Origin: Tilletia caries
Lineage: Eukaryota; Basidiomycota; Exobasidiomycetes; Tilletiales; Tilletiaceae
Length of the DNA stretch: 64,000 bases
Assembly: GCA_032718865.1 (NCBI GenBank)
Contig: JALUTQ010000007.1
Location: 1,302,001 to 1,366,000 of the forward strand
Reading direction: 5' to 3'
Shown: piece after piece, positions 31,001 through 42,787 of the stretch
How positions within the stretch are numbered: the stretch's first letter is position 1
Layout of the letters: each line of letters begins with the position of its first letter
The notes under the pieces: generated by a model
Databases searched by the model: none
Seen by the model: only the letters and a program-made list of their open reading frames with translations
What the model was told of the DNA's origin: nothing
Position numbers and translations under genes: made by a program

Positions 31001-33553
31001 ACTCAGCAAGTGCGTCATGCAGTTCGGCCGCGAGCGACAACTACATGCCCAGCAAGTCGCAACGTACGTCAGGGATCTCGGCGACACCATGCAAAGTCAC
31101 CAAACGGTCCCAATGCTCAGCGGGAGTATGATTTCGAAGGTATATCGGTTGTGGGGTAATCCCCGGGATTCCACGCTCGATTCATCCTCAATGCCCGACG
31201 TTGACATGGCCGTCATTCCAAATAGCGGTATCTCGGAGATGGCGAACCAACAGGTTGAACCGGGAGCGGACGTAGCGGACTCGGAAGCGGGTGATTCTGA
31301 AGAGATGCAGTATCTGTCGTCAGGCGGGCTGGCTCATCAAGTCGATGACTATTTGCGTCGGGGTACGACGCTGAAATATGTCGTATTTTATGTCTTCGTT
31401 CGGTACTCGCACTTGGTCCTACAGCCAAAGAAGCCAAACAAGTCACACCATCGTCTCGATGAATCTCATCCAAACTTCAAGACGCACTTCCATCGATACA
31501 ATGTCGACCGGCCTCGTGGGATCCCACGAATGATCTCCAAATCCGACGGCACTCAATCTCATGGCGATCCTTACTGCGCCGCCATGTTGACACATTTTCG
31601 TCCATTCAGTATCCACAGTCCCATTAAAGCGCAGCACGCGACATATGAAGACATCTTCGCAACGACGGCTTTCTCCGCTTCGGCTATCAAGGTGATGTCG
31701 AACTGGGCGGCATTAATGGAGTGCGACGACGCCCGCGACGAGGAACAATTACTTCGACGCAAGCGGGAAGCAACTCGTGATGCCCACAACGATGAGGCAA
31801 TGCAACTCACGGCGGAAGACGGCATCGACGACCCGGAGGCCGACATCAATACAGACGCATTACGCAAGCAAGAACGGACGCAATCCATGGAGACAACGGA
31901 CTTCGTTGGTGCACTTTCCGGTAGCGGTTGGTTCGAAGCTACGTCCCACATACTGCCGACCGAGCCGGTTTCAACTACGCATCTTTGTCCACCTTTCTCA
32001 AATTCACGGAAGCGCCAATGGACGAAGGAACAGAATGATGTTGAAGCAGCCCAGAAAGCGGAGCGTACGGTCGCTAAGGCAAGCAGTGGTGTGTTGTCTA
32101 GGGACCTTGGCTTCGAAGAGCACTTCAAGAGTGCGGACACGCTTCTCTCAGCGGCATTAGATTTCGACGATGTCTCCCGGCCCGAGATTCCCCCTGACAC
32201 CGTGCGTCTGCGATGGAATAACACCCAGCCTCACATTCTCATAGACGAACTCGTCGCCGAACGAGAGCTCAATGCATCCCAAAGGAAGTGATGGCAGATA
32301 TCGACCAGGCCCTGCGCATCGGAACGCAGAAGTTGGACGAACCATTCGGAGGGATCAATGTCATCTTCGCCGGCGACTTATGCCAACTTCCACCTGTTGC
32401 TTCGTCACCTCTCTACACCGTCAAGTCCGGCGCAGCGCAATCAGCGGAAGTTAGGACGAAGATCGAGCTCGGCCGGGCTGCGTGGCTGCAGCTCGTTGAA
32501 GTTGTTGATTTCGACCAGCAGATGCGTATGAAGGATCCACAGATGGCGGAAACTCTTTCTAGGCTACGCCTACGGGAATGCACGGAAGCGTACGCCGATC
32601 TGTTCAACGGCAACGTTCTTCGATCAAGGTCTAACAAAGCGGGAGCCACACTTCAGGCACATACAGGTGCGATCGCTCTTGCCCGAACGAATGAGACTGT
32701 ACGTGTGCTGAACCTCCGAAAGGCTGCTGTTCAGGCTCAGTCGACATCCAACACCCTGGTCATCAGTCACGCCCAGGATTCCTCAACTTCCAAGCTTTCC
32801 GAGACACAGCGGCGGGCCCTTCTCTCCTACAACGGCAGCGCTCGATCTAGAAGCGCCATCGGTCGGGTCCCGTTGTTTGTGGGTATGCCAGTGGTTTACC
32901 GGGGACCCAACATCAGTGTAACGCTCGGCATTACCAATGGGACCTTTGCAACTGTGGCAGGGTGGGACTTGGAACGTGATGAATGGGGTCTCACAGTCCC
33001 AAGAGGAGTTGTGCTGCAGTTCTCTCCCGGCGCCAAGTGGACCATGACTGGTCTCCCTAGCGGTTGCCTGCCGATCTCTCCTGGAACATCCACGTTCAAT
33101 TTCCTCAACACTGGGTCCACCACTCCCACCTCAACAACCCAAGGCGCTTCAACAACCACAGCATCGCAAAGGGTGTCCCGCAAGCAATTTCCCGTTCAAC
33201 CAGGATTTGCGATGACAATCCATTCTGCCCAAGGCGTCACCTCCGATTCCGGTGTTATCGTCGATCTCCGAAGCGGCGGATTCGAAGCGTACGTGGCGGC
33301 ATCAAGGGCCACGTCAAAAGAAGCCGTCTTCCTCGTCGCACCGACTTCAATCCACCAACTCAATCAGCCGACGTTGCCTCGACCGCTCAAATCCGAACTC
33401 ACGCGTCTCCACAGTATCGCCTCCAACACTCGACAAGAACACGACAATGGCAACTGGCGCCTCCTCAAGCGCAGGGCACCATCAAACTCCCCCACCAGTC
33501 CGTCCAAAAGGCGATGTACTTCAGCACCATCCCATCTTCCAATTCCCAGAGGT
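28060..33553 (+). pseudogene. Helitron Rep/helicase gene, dead
   Basis: In order: an SAP-like stretch (SPFPTAELRGLAIAYF, 28080s), Cys pairs (CAVCARRTF, CSECKTQL), the Helitron N-terminal-like domain (FPGMFPMLFPWGIGGFE), then Rep motifs. These are FLTLNP, the HUH box LHGHALLW (His codons 30345-30347 and 30351-30353) and the two tyrosines of YITSYATK (30882-30884, 30894-30896). Pif1-type helicase motifs follow: FGGINVIFAGDLCQLPPV, FAMTIHSAQGVT and YVAASRATS. Lesions: TAG at 28315-28317, a frame change near 29680 and TGA at 30684-30686. A deletion at about 32288 joins LNASQRK straight to VMADIDQAL, removing Walker A and much of the ATPase core. Helitrons transpose by rolling-circle replication; this copy could not. 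Its hairpin/CTRR 3' end was not found. Confidence 0.85.
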
Positions 33554-33989
33554 GAGTCACCCTTTTCCATGTTGCACGTGATGAAGTCATCTATCTGCGT
33601 CGCGTCATCCTTTTCGCTGAAACGAAACTCCTGTCGTCGCGTCCACTAGTTGCAGCACTGGACGCGTCTTTTTGTAGCATATGATAAGGTGGGTCGCGTT
33701 GCCGGATTCCAATTTCTATATCATGCAGATTCCAGGTACTAACAAATTTAGTGCGCTAATATTCTAGACGACGCGTTGGATCCACCAAACAACCAACAAT
33801 TCTCCTTGGACCATCCAAGCCCCCGCAGGACCACTCACCAAAGACCAAATTCCCAAACGCGCATGCGGCTCCCGCCATCCCACACTTATAAATAGGGTGA
33901 GTCTTCCCTTAAGCTCCCCTCTCACGTCCACACCCACCTTACACCTAGCACTTTACCCTTCCCTCATTACGCTGTTTTCCTCCCTCACC

Positions 33990-35133
33990 ATGGACACATA
34001 TCCGTTCCGAAACTCACTGGCCATCCTCACCACCCTTGGTCGCTGCACTAGTACACACCCCGGTGATGTGCTGGCGTACAGGAAGGCCGTCAGCACAATC
34101 GTTCTCAGCCATTCCACCCCGCAACCTTCAAATCCACCGCCCCTCCATCGGCTCATCGATGCCATCATGCGGCTACTTGCGACCGGAGTGCCCGCTCACG
34201 AAGACATCGCCCCCGCTTATTACGCGGCAGTCAATACGGTCTTATCACTTCGGCCATTTCCTTCCCAAACTCCCAGGGAAGATTATACCCTCGATGTCAT
34301 CGACATCATAGGTGAGCGCACTCTTCTTCTCTTATTCTTGCTACTCAGCCTGACACCCTAACGGACCTCTTCCACCGTCTTCGCAGCTGATTCTGATGGA
34401 AGTGACGACGGCGAACAACCTCTTTCCGAACATTCCGGCCCAATCGTCCAGCCTTCCGATGCCACGCTCGATGAGCCCACCATTGCCTCTGCTGCTCGGT
34501 CCAGCAGCAACGACGCAATCCAGCCCTCCAATTCCACGTCCGATGCGCTCACCATTGCCTCTGCTTCTGAGTCCACCAGCGACACCGTCACTCAGCCCCC
34601 AAGCAGCTCCAATACTTGGGATGGCAATATCGATCTCGCTAGCTTCCTTGCCTCTGGCAACTCCTCAAACCTCCTCAACGGCGCCAGCCCTTTTCCTTTC
34701 CAGCAGCAGACCCCACAGCCCATTCCCTCTACGTGGTTCATAACCTACGTCCCCTAGTCCCTACGTCCCCAAGCACGGCGAACCCAATCACGCGGTGCTT
34801 GTCCGATTATTTTCGAAGCATCCGAGGGGCTTTGGATACAGGCGCATCAGGGCTATGCTCGCAGCCATGGCAGCGGGAGAGCTTGATCCGGTTTTAAAGG
34901 CGGAGGGCGACTTCTACGTCGAATATTTCAGCGGGCACCGCGGCGCCGAGCGCATCATCGAGGATGCTTCCAGGTACATCCACTTCTTCATCCGAAAAGC
35001 ATATCGAAACGAGACCGACTACTATCATCAACTCTACCTCATCAACCCCCAGCTGCCCTTTTATCAGACTCCCCAGCCCGGTTTCAGCTGGTCGCCGACC
35101 AACGGCGTCATGGCCGTCATTCCAACCAACTAA
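33990..35133 (+). pseudogene. Hypothetical gene with a 16-bp duplication that breaks its frame
   Basis: Exon 1 is 33990-34311 (ACC-ATG start, MDTYPFRNSLAILTTLGRC...). An intron of 75 bases (GTGAGC...CGCAG) follows, then exon 2 from 34387. Exon 2 begins with acidic, Ser-rich repeats. At 34744-34770 the 11 bases CCTACGTCCCC occur twice, 16 bases apart, creating a TAG at 34755-34757. With one copy removed, FITYVP continues as KHGEPNHAVLVRLFSKHPRG and on to YLINPQLPFYQTPQPGFSW and ...VIPTN, stop. The stop TAA at 35131-35133 lies in the hAT end. The flank beyond copy 1, once the inversion is undone, supplies a TAA at the same place, so the C-terminus is native. Family not recognised. Confidence 0.6.
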
Positions 35134-38100
35134 GGATGCACACGGAGATCTCCGCGGAGATTATCTCCTTTCCGCTGTCTCCGCCGCGTCTCCGCGGCCT
35201 TTCCGGAGACGGAGATCTCCTTTCCGCTGTTCTGGCGGAGATATGGCGGAGCTCCCCCGCATCTCCGCCTGACAGCACAGTCTTTCGGCACGTCTCCGTC
35301 TCCGCTGTCAGTGGTCACCGAGCCAAGGCGTCTCCCTACCCTGTCCTGAAAACTTGCTCGTCCAGAAAGCATCTCCCTACCCCGTCTCCGCGACACTTAC
35401 GCCGTAACTCCGCGTCTCCGCCCTACATCAACCTGTCAAATTTGTATTTCGTCAATTTCGCAGTAGATGTTGCGCACTCCTGCTGTAGCCATCTGCTCCC
35501 TTTCCCAACAAGCATTCTCCCCTCAATCTAAGCATCGTCTTCATCATCTGCGTCGCCCGCGATACGTCTGCGCTTTGTAACGCCGCCATGTTCATCGACC
35601 GGGTCTTCGACTTCCGCGCGCTTCTTACCCTTCGCCTTCTCCATAGCTTCTTGTCCCTTTCGTCGTTCAGGTACGTACCGAGGCAGTCGGGAGGTACCCA
35701 GCCCTCGCGGAACCAGCCACCAAGAGTCACCATCTGGCCGAGCTTGACCGCCTTGAGTCGATGTCGGAGGGGAGTTACGTGACGTCCGGCCTTGGAGAAG
35801 AGTCGTTCCACGTCGACGGAGGTCGCCGGAGCCGAGAACACATCGAGCGCGAGAGCAGTAAGTCCGCTCCACATCATTCCTATCTGCTTTTTGCTTCCAC
35901 CACCATTGCAAAGGATTCACCAGCTTGTTCTTCACCGGCGTGTTTCCTGTAGGGCAAGAGGTTATTTGTGTCAATATAATGCCTGATCAGCCGAGTCGAA
36001 GCAGACTGCGTCATTCTCACCCGAGATCCATTGCGTGATTGGATCAGGCGCATCCTGCGCAGCCGCCTGCTTTTTGCTCAAGTCGTTGAACGAGGGAAGT
36101 CTTGGATGCGTGGGCTGTCTTGGCCGATTTCGGATCCTGGCTGCGTGATTGTGATTCTGGTTCAACCTCGTCGCAGCGATAGCGGTCCTCGAAGATCCTA
36201 CGAAGAGTATCTTCGGCCTTCTCGATCCACACTTCCTCCCAGCACAGACTTTGCATGCCGGAGACGCGGAGATTCGGGTGCAAGATGACGGCAAGATAAA
36301 AGACAGAGGAGTTGTCCGCCAGGCCATAGTATGTCGAACACACTGCTCCTGCTCTCTTTGCCGCTTCTCGCCAAGCCTCGGAGCAACCTTCGTCCTCCTC
36401 GATCTTGCGGTAGTGCTCATCGAGGTTCTCGTACGTGCCGACGATGTCGGCGATCGTTGGCTTGGAATCGGTGGAAAATTGGGATGTGGCATCTTTGAGG
36501 GGCTGAAGAAGCTTGACGAGCATCTCGAAGGCGGGCTTGTGGGACCTCTTGATGCGGAACTTCAAGGGAACGATCTTGTAGTTGTGTTCCTGCCAGGTTA
36601 CGATGGCGTCCCATAGCCCCATAGCGCAAGAGCCCTCTCGATCATTTCGAACGTACTGTTCCAACGAGTGGCGACGTCTCGAATAAGCGAATGCGGCGTG
36701 GGGAGCTTGAAGAGAGCACATGTCGTTTGGAAGGAGACGCGGAGAGGGATGTTGTACCGGAGTTTCCGTGCGAACCACGCAAGCTGACGGATCTGAAGTC
36801 CCACCGCTCCGCTGTCGGCGCGTAACTCCGCCGTGAGAACAGGAGGAGAGGTCCCTGAGGATGAAGAAGACGGCCGGGCCTGATCTCCGCTGCCGACGTA
36901 GGCGACTCCTTTTTCTTGAAGTGCGTGGCGAATGAGCTGATCATCTTCCTCGTCGTAAGCATCGGATGGGTGCAGATTGGTGGAGAAAGCTCGGTCATCT
37001 TCCCCGGCTAGTTCGTCGACCTCCTCTACGTCGAAGTCTTCTCGGATCTCTTCGTCTGTGGCCCAGTCTTCTTCCTCCGTTACGCCCTTCTCTTTGAGCT
37101 CTCGCACAGCTTGGTTGAACGGACGAATGACTGCCTATGATGATGAATGGACGGAAAGAGAGGTATGGAGTCAGCAAAACTACGGAGGACGGACGGAGCT
37201 GCGGAGACGATCTTCGGGACACCCACCTCGGAGATCAGGTTGAGGACGTGTGCCATACAGCGTATTTGTGTTGCTTCGCCCTCTATCAGCGGCAAGCTCT
37301 CGTCGTCTCCAAGAATCTTCATCATAGCAGTGTTGACGGATGCACTGTCGCTCGCGATGAACCACACCTTTCGCTCGATGCCCAGTCGCTTCATCATTCG
37401 AGCGATCTCCGTGGCGATATTCTGTGCGGTGTGCCGGTTCGTGATAGGGATCATCTCCAGTACGTGTCTGACCGGCTTGCCTATCTCCTGCCAGCAACCC
37501 ACCACGCCAATGTACGAGTGGCCGTTGGGTGACGTCCATATGTCCATGGCTAGATGGATTGCCCCCTCGACCTCCGCGAGCTGCTTGCGCACCACATCCT
37601 GCATGCCGAGAAAGGTTCGGGCTATGTCTTTCGTGATGGTGTTACGATGTGGGACCAGACCGCGTCGATCCTCCGGGAGCCATTCGATGAACTCTTCGTC
37701 TTCCATAATGCTGATTGGTCGGTCCCTCGCGGTGACCCAGGCTACTGCAATTTGACGAGCTTGCATGCCGGAGAGAGGCGGAGTAGCGGAGGTGGATTCC
37801 TTCTTGGTGCTGACCAGGTACCTCTCTATGGGCCCGGTGATTCCACTCTTGGCCTTGGCGGCTTCCAAGTTGCCCTGGACCTTCTTGGTGTTGACGTGTG
37901 ACTTGAGAAGGCTGGTCGAAGTTCCTTCGAGAACACGCCACGCCGTGTACGGATGTTCGGCGCAGCAACGACAGTCTAGAGCTATGCCTACGTTGTCGTG
38001 GCGGGGATCAGGGTTCTGCTTGAGATAGGGCTCGTTATAGTAGAGGTAAAACGGAGATGCCGGGTTGGAGGGAGCTACGTAGGCCAGACCTGCAGATTCG

Positions 38101-40014
38101 CACTTGGACTTCGCGTTTGCCTCAGTGTGTGCCTTGGTCCAGGCGGTTCGAGCTCGCTCTGTAGTCAGGAAAATAGATCAGGATCAGCACTGCATCAACC
38201 TCCTCCGCTGCCATCATCAGCACTCACTCAATGCCTCCTCCGGGGTCAAAGTCACGGAGCCGACAGCGGCTGACTTCTCCGGAGACGTGGACGTTGCTTT
38301 CTCCGTTGCCTTCTCCGGAGACTGGCGAGCTGAAAGACGGACGCGCGAAGAAGAAGCAACGGGAGTGGTGGGAGTGTTGGCAGCTGTTCGAGTCTGAGGC
38401 GCGGAGCTCCGTGAGGTCGTCGAGGCCTTCGATGAAGCTTTGCCTTTCTGCTTCTTCGAGTTCGAGGAGACAGTCTTCGAGATGGAGTTGGCCTGCTTGT
38501 TGGAGTTGACGACCTTGGTCTTTCCTTTGACGGTCTTCGGCGGAGCTGTGGCAGGGGAGGGACTTGAGCCGGTGAGATCGACAATGACCTCTTCTTCTGA
38601 TTGGTCTTGGTCCTTCTCCGCGAGATCGTCGTCCGAAAGAGCTGCTATGGCGGTGGAACGCTTGGATGCCGAGGACTTCGTCTTGGAGGTAGAAGCAGGT
38701 TCGAACGCGTCTTGGTCGTCAGTATCGTCTTCGAGCGGCACCGTTTGGCGTTCTGGTGGATGTGCTTCTATACGAAGAGCGACCTTACGGCGAGTGAAGA
38801 AGTCGACGTCGCGATCCGCTCGAACGCGTCCCTCGATTTCTGGTTCCGCGACAAAAGGACGGGGAGTTGGTCGGAAGGGTACACCGGGCTTGGGGATGAT
38901 GATGGATGTCTTGGAAACACCGACCGCTATCGCCAGCTCACTGTCGCTCGGCTCCTCGTCGCTCTGTATCTCCTTGCTCTTCTCCGCTATATCGGCCTTG
39001 TTCTTGGGAGCGACTGTGGGCTGCTTGCGTGGCTCGGGATCCTCGGTGGAGCTGGAGTTGGGCTGCTCCCCGTCCGAGTCAGGCGTTCCTGCGACTGGGT
39101 CGGTGCTGAGGGCTGCTGCTGCTGTGGCCGGACGAGAACGAGGAGGGCCTGGTGCAACGGGAACTGGGGGTGAAGACGGCGTTTGAGCAGGGAGAGGAGG
39201 TGAAGGACCTTTGCTTGAGAAGGCAAGCATGTTGATAGCAGCAGTCGCCTTGCTGGCGCCGCGCTTGACGGTTCCGGAAGGAGGAATGTAGCCGGGAGGA
39301 GGTCCAGGCGCAACAGGAGAGTCACCTCGACTGTGAATGGGCTGAACTCCGCCGGAGACTGTTGAGGGAGGGAGGGAGGTCTTGACCGTAGAGGAAGAAT
39401 CTACGCCGGAGTTTTTGGAATGCGTGTCGTCCAATTCTGATTCTGCGTAACGCGCGGGAAGCTTTCGCGCGGCAGCATCGCGCAGACTGCGGCCTTCAAA
39501 AGGAGCGTCCGTCATGGATTCTAGAGCAGTCGAGAGCGCCGATGATCGAGTTCGATGGAGACCGCTCTGAGCCTCTGATGTATCTCCGCCCTGCGGCCAT
39601 GAAGGGTCTGCCAGCCTCAGCCTTTCAGGCAGTGTCAAATGCCGCCATGTGGATTTTTCGTACGATAACTGAGCGATCGATCAACCAACAATGCGGAAAC
39701 TGCAATCAAATTTGATTCTCACGCGTCAAGATCAGAAATTGGTCAAACATAGTGGCGGAGACGCGGAGTTACGCCGTAGATGCCGCGGAGATGCCATTTT
39801 TGAAAACCGTCTCCGTGACTCCGCCATTTTACCGTCACCGCGAGCCGTCTCCCTACCCTGTCCAAAAAAAATTCGTTTCAGAAAAAAATCTCCCTACCCT
39901 GTTTGGTCGAGCGGAAAGGAGATCTCCGCGGAGATTTGCTCATCTCCGGGCCGCGGAGATATCGTACAGCGGAGAAAATCTCCGCCAAAACAGCGGAGAT
40001 GGAGTGCATCCTTA
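35131..40014 (-). mobile_element. hAT transposon, copy 2 (4884 bp), inverted relative to copy 1
   Basis: Same ends as copy 1 (TAAGGATGCA at 35131-35140; TGCATCCTTA at 40005-40014) and nearly identical inside. Left flank is CAACCAAC and right flank GCTATGCG. These two do not match, but are the reverse complements of copy 1's left and right flanks respectively. It retains a 24-base subterminal block missing from copy 1. Confidence 0.93.
35452..39515 (-). pseudogene. hAT transposase of copy 2, frame broken at other sites than copy 1
   Basis: Mirror of copy 1: ATG at 39515, BED finger, RNase H-like core and the ERLFSKAG dimerisation region, stop at 35452. Unlike copy 1 it reads through the SPFYLYYNEP and EVEGAIHLAMDIW regions without a shift. 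It instead has one extra A/T at 36071-36075 and another at 35888-35892. The 8-base duplication at 36609-36624 is shared with copy 1. Amino-acid differences noticed: P for T in the VTLEDD segment, A for T in AITALSDD, and D for A in the segment TARARPISI. Confidence 0.85.
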
Positions 40015-40563
40015 GCTATGCGAGACAAAGCAGATGCTCCGTGTATCCACTGTGGGACTTGAAAGGTGTTCCATCCCCATCGAGTGCCAAGACGATCGAA
40101 GCTTTTGACGCGAAGATCCAAAGAGAGAACTTTGAGCGGGATGAGGTTGAGGCGCCGAACCCTGGAAGCTTGAAGGGTGAGGGAAGGTACTTCGTCCCAT
40201 TCCGATCCGAGGTGATGGCGCCAATAGGGTGCATGGCCACTTGCATCGGCGTGGATCTGGGGTAACCATGTGACTGAATGACGTCCCAGCTCGACCAAAG
40301 GTGAGTTGCCAATGGGACTGTCCATAAAGGAACACCGACGACTGAGGTGATGGGTGACCGCTGCTCGCATGCGACGGTTGACTGATGCGAGGTTGTTCAG
40401 ACGTTTGGTGCGCGATAGGGGATTGTCGGCGGGGTCGTCCAGCGCGTGTTGAACGATGAGCACAAGAAGTTCACCGTGGAGGTCTGCGGGAAAGAGCGAT
40501 CAAGATGAGTTAACGGGAAGCAACAAAGACACCAGTAGGGAGATACTCACCATGGAGAGGCAT
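40015..40563 (-). pseudogene. N-terminal part of the F-box-like gene, truncated by hAT copy 2
   Basis: Minus-strand exon 1 is 40563-40551 (MPLH plus one base). An intron of 67 bases (GTGAGT...CGCAG) follows, then exon 2 from 40483. The start DLHGELLVLIVQHALDDPAD, with LNNLASVNRRMRAAVTHHL, resembles an F-box: a Leu-rich helix, then 'vNrrmr'. The frame runs to ALSRIA at 40015, where the transposon begins. Its continuation is on the plus strand at 24975. F-box proteins recruit targets to SCF ubiquitin ligases; that role is inferred only from the general pattern. Complete, the protein would be about 505 residues. Confidence 0.7.
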
Positions 40564-41617
40564 GTTAGGAAGGAAGAATTCCCGTTAGTCGAGCAAGGTG
40601 AAAGACGAGGATCGGGAGACGTAGATGGCGATGGAGAGAGGTGTTCGTCCGAAAGAGAAGCGCAGTGAAGGGGAGGTGCGGGTGGGTGACTGTTTGAGGA
40701 GGATGGCGTGAAGATATAGCTGCGACACATGATTGCGGAGAATCTAAACGTGAAGAGGTAAGCATTGGGAAACTCAAGAGCGCGCAAAGAGAAGGTGTGA
40801 GGTGCTCACAAAGACCTTGTCGCGGAGAGACAGCATTGAACGGTCCATAGGTGTCCTTGGAAAGCCCTGTAGGGTGTAGGGAATAATAGAAGACCGGGAT
40901 GAGAGTCTTGAGGCAGTAAAAGAGTGGGTGGGAAACTGAGGGCTCCCTAGTGGTGAGTAATCGCACACTTGAGCTTGCCAAAGCCGGTCTTGAGCTATGC
41001 ACGGGAAAGGCAAGGAAGTGGTGCACGCGGCCGTGTGGGAGTCGGGAGAGTAGGTTCATGAGGATGATGGCTTGGGCGTGTCTGTGTATAGGAAGAAGAA
41101 GACAGTGGAGGTCTGGACTAGTAAGGGTGAGGTTTGATGGACTTAGATGTCCTGTTGAAGGGCAAGCGGTCGTTTGAGGTTTGATGATGAAGACAACAGA
41201 GTAATAGATAAGATTGTTATCTAAAGATAAGGATAAAGGGGGTCCAAACGCCGAGCGTGTCAGAGGGCAAGGGCCGAGCGCTTAAAACGCCGATGCACCG
41301 GAACAAACGCACCCGCACTCGGTGAAGGCCATCAACCTACAGCACTCGATGAAAGTCGGTGGTATGACACGATAGAGGCGTAAAACTTGGACAGCGGACG
41401 CAGAAGTGGTATACATCCCCGCTGAGAAGCTCTTACTGGATTTGGTTCAGAATTGCAAAAGTTTTCTCGATTGATGTAGGCGGAGAGGGCTTACGGCCGT
41501 AAGAAACCCGCCTCTATAACCCCAGTACTAAAGTCTGGGGAATGTGCGAATTTCAACCCACTCACTGTCACCCGTCTGTATGCCGTGCCACTCCCTATGA
41601 GAGAGATGTAGCAGACT
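40564..41617. other. Intergenic, upstream of the F-box-like gene
   Basis: Minus-strand frames here are open but Ser/Leu/His-rich and unconvincing. GATA-type words (GTTATCTAAAGATAAGGATAA) lie near 41215-41236. A short palindrome GCTTACGGCCGTAAG is at about 41489-41503, and the CCCCAGTACTAAAGTCTGGGG near-palindrome at 41522-41542. No gene is supported. Confidence 0.4.
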
Positions 41618-41890
41618 GTGCTGGCGGGCAGCACGTGGCTTCTCCACGTGTCCCTTATCTTATCTTTCCTCCTTTCATCTCTCTCTCACTCCTTTCTCAA
41701 GCAGCTGCATAGCAACATCACCTCCACTTCTCTCCACTTTTCCCACGTCACACTTTCCCCTCGCTCTCATCATTACCCTTGTCGACCTCGTCCCTTGTAC
41801 TTAGTTTTTTCTTCCTTGTCATTTTACTCATTCTCACTCTTCACTTATTGCACTTGTTGCTTTTACTGGCTTCCCTTTATAGGCTCGCCA
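41618..41890 (+). mobile_element. Left-type long terminal repeat region of a MULE family
   Basis: Begins GTGCTGGCGGGCAGCACGTGG and continues with pyrimidine-rich sequence (ATCTTATCT, CACTTTTCCCACGTCACAC, CTTGTACTTAGTT). The same series recurs in direct orientation from 47870 and, shorter and inverted, at the end 48896. It precedes the transposase exons at 42788-46037. No matching target-site duplication was found. Confidence 0.6.
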
Positions 41891-42787
41891 TTACATGGTA
41901 ATGAGAGGAGTTCTTCTCTACTGAGCGAACGACGCAGGTAGAGTTACCCACCTCCTTTTCCCCTTTCCTTCTCACCTTTACCACTGCCCTTCTCCATCCT
42001 CTGCCCGCCCATACTTTTCTGAAGCATCCATACTTCCTTTCTTCAAGGATTTGCTTCTTTCTTCTTCAGGAACTCGCACTTGCCTTCCGCGCCTACCAGC
42101 CGGAGACCGCCAGTCTCTCAGCCGATCCAAGTGTCGGTGTTGAGGTCGAGACCTCCCTCCGCCCACTGCCACTGCTTTCACTACTCCGACACCTTTACTC
42201 CACGATGTTCACTTTCATCAAGTTTACGCCACTCGACTCCTCCCACAAGCATTTCACAAGGACCTTATCGCGGTCGTCATTTACTCACGTGACGCGGATA
42301 CTTATTTCGCGTGATCATAGCTGCTTCATGTTCGCGCCTGAACGCGTTCCGCCCGCGCGCTCTCACTGCTGACTGCTCACACCTTTGCAGACGCGTTCCA
42401 TCTTCCACAGTCGACACCGTAAAGTATCCAACTGTCAAGTATCCAAGTGTCGCAACTTTCTTCGTCAGGAGAACGGCTACGCTGTTTTCAACAAGCCCAC
42501 CAGCAAAAACGCAAGTCGTAATGTCAACATCAAATCTAGTAAGTTGTTGAATGACTGGTCTTGTAGATCCTGCAGCAATTGGCATGCGCCTGTGGCCTGC
42601 GCCGAGCGCGTCTGCTGTGTGCGTACTTCGTACGAGTCGCGACTTGCTGTTCTCGTTAACCTGTGGGCTGCGCAATCTTTGGGGTTAATGGTAGGATGAT
42701 GCAGATGATTGGAGCTTGGAGGATGGCCATTCTTGCTTCTGGTCATTTCACTAATCATTTTCTTCGTTCTGCTTCGGTTCTGTCTAG

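Larger units (their letters stand above)
24967..35130. other. 10.2-kb segment inverted between the two hAT copies
   Basis: The left border 24967-24974 (CGCATAGC) is the reverse complement of 40015-40022 beyond copy 2. The right border 35123-35130 (CAACCAAC) is the reverse complement of 20095-20102 before copy 1. Flipping this segment gives each hAT copy a perfect 8-bp direct duplication and rejoins the F-box-like gene in frame. It contains the gene half at 24967-26010, a coiled-coil gene, a Helitron and the gene at 33990-35133. Confidence 0.88.
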
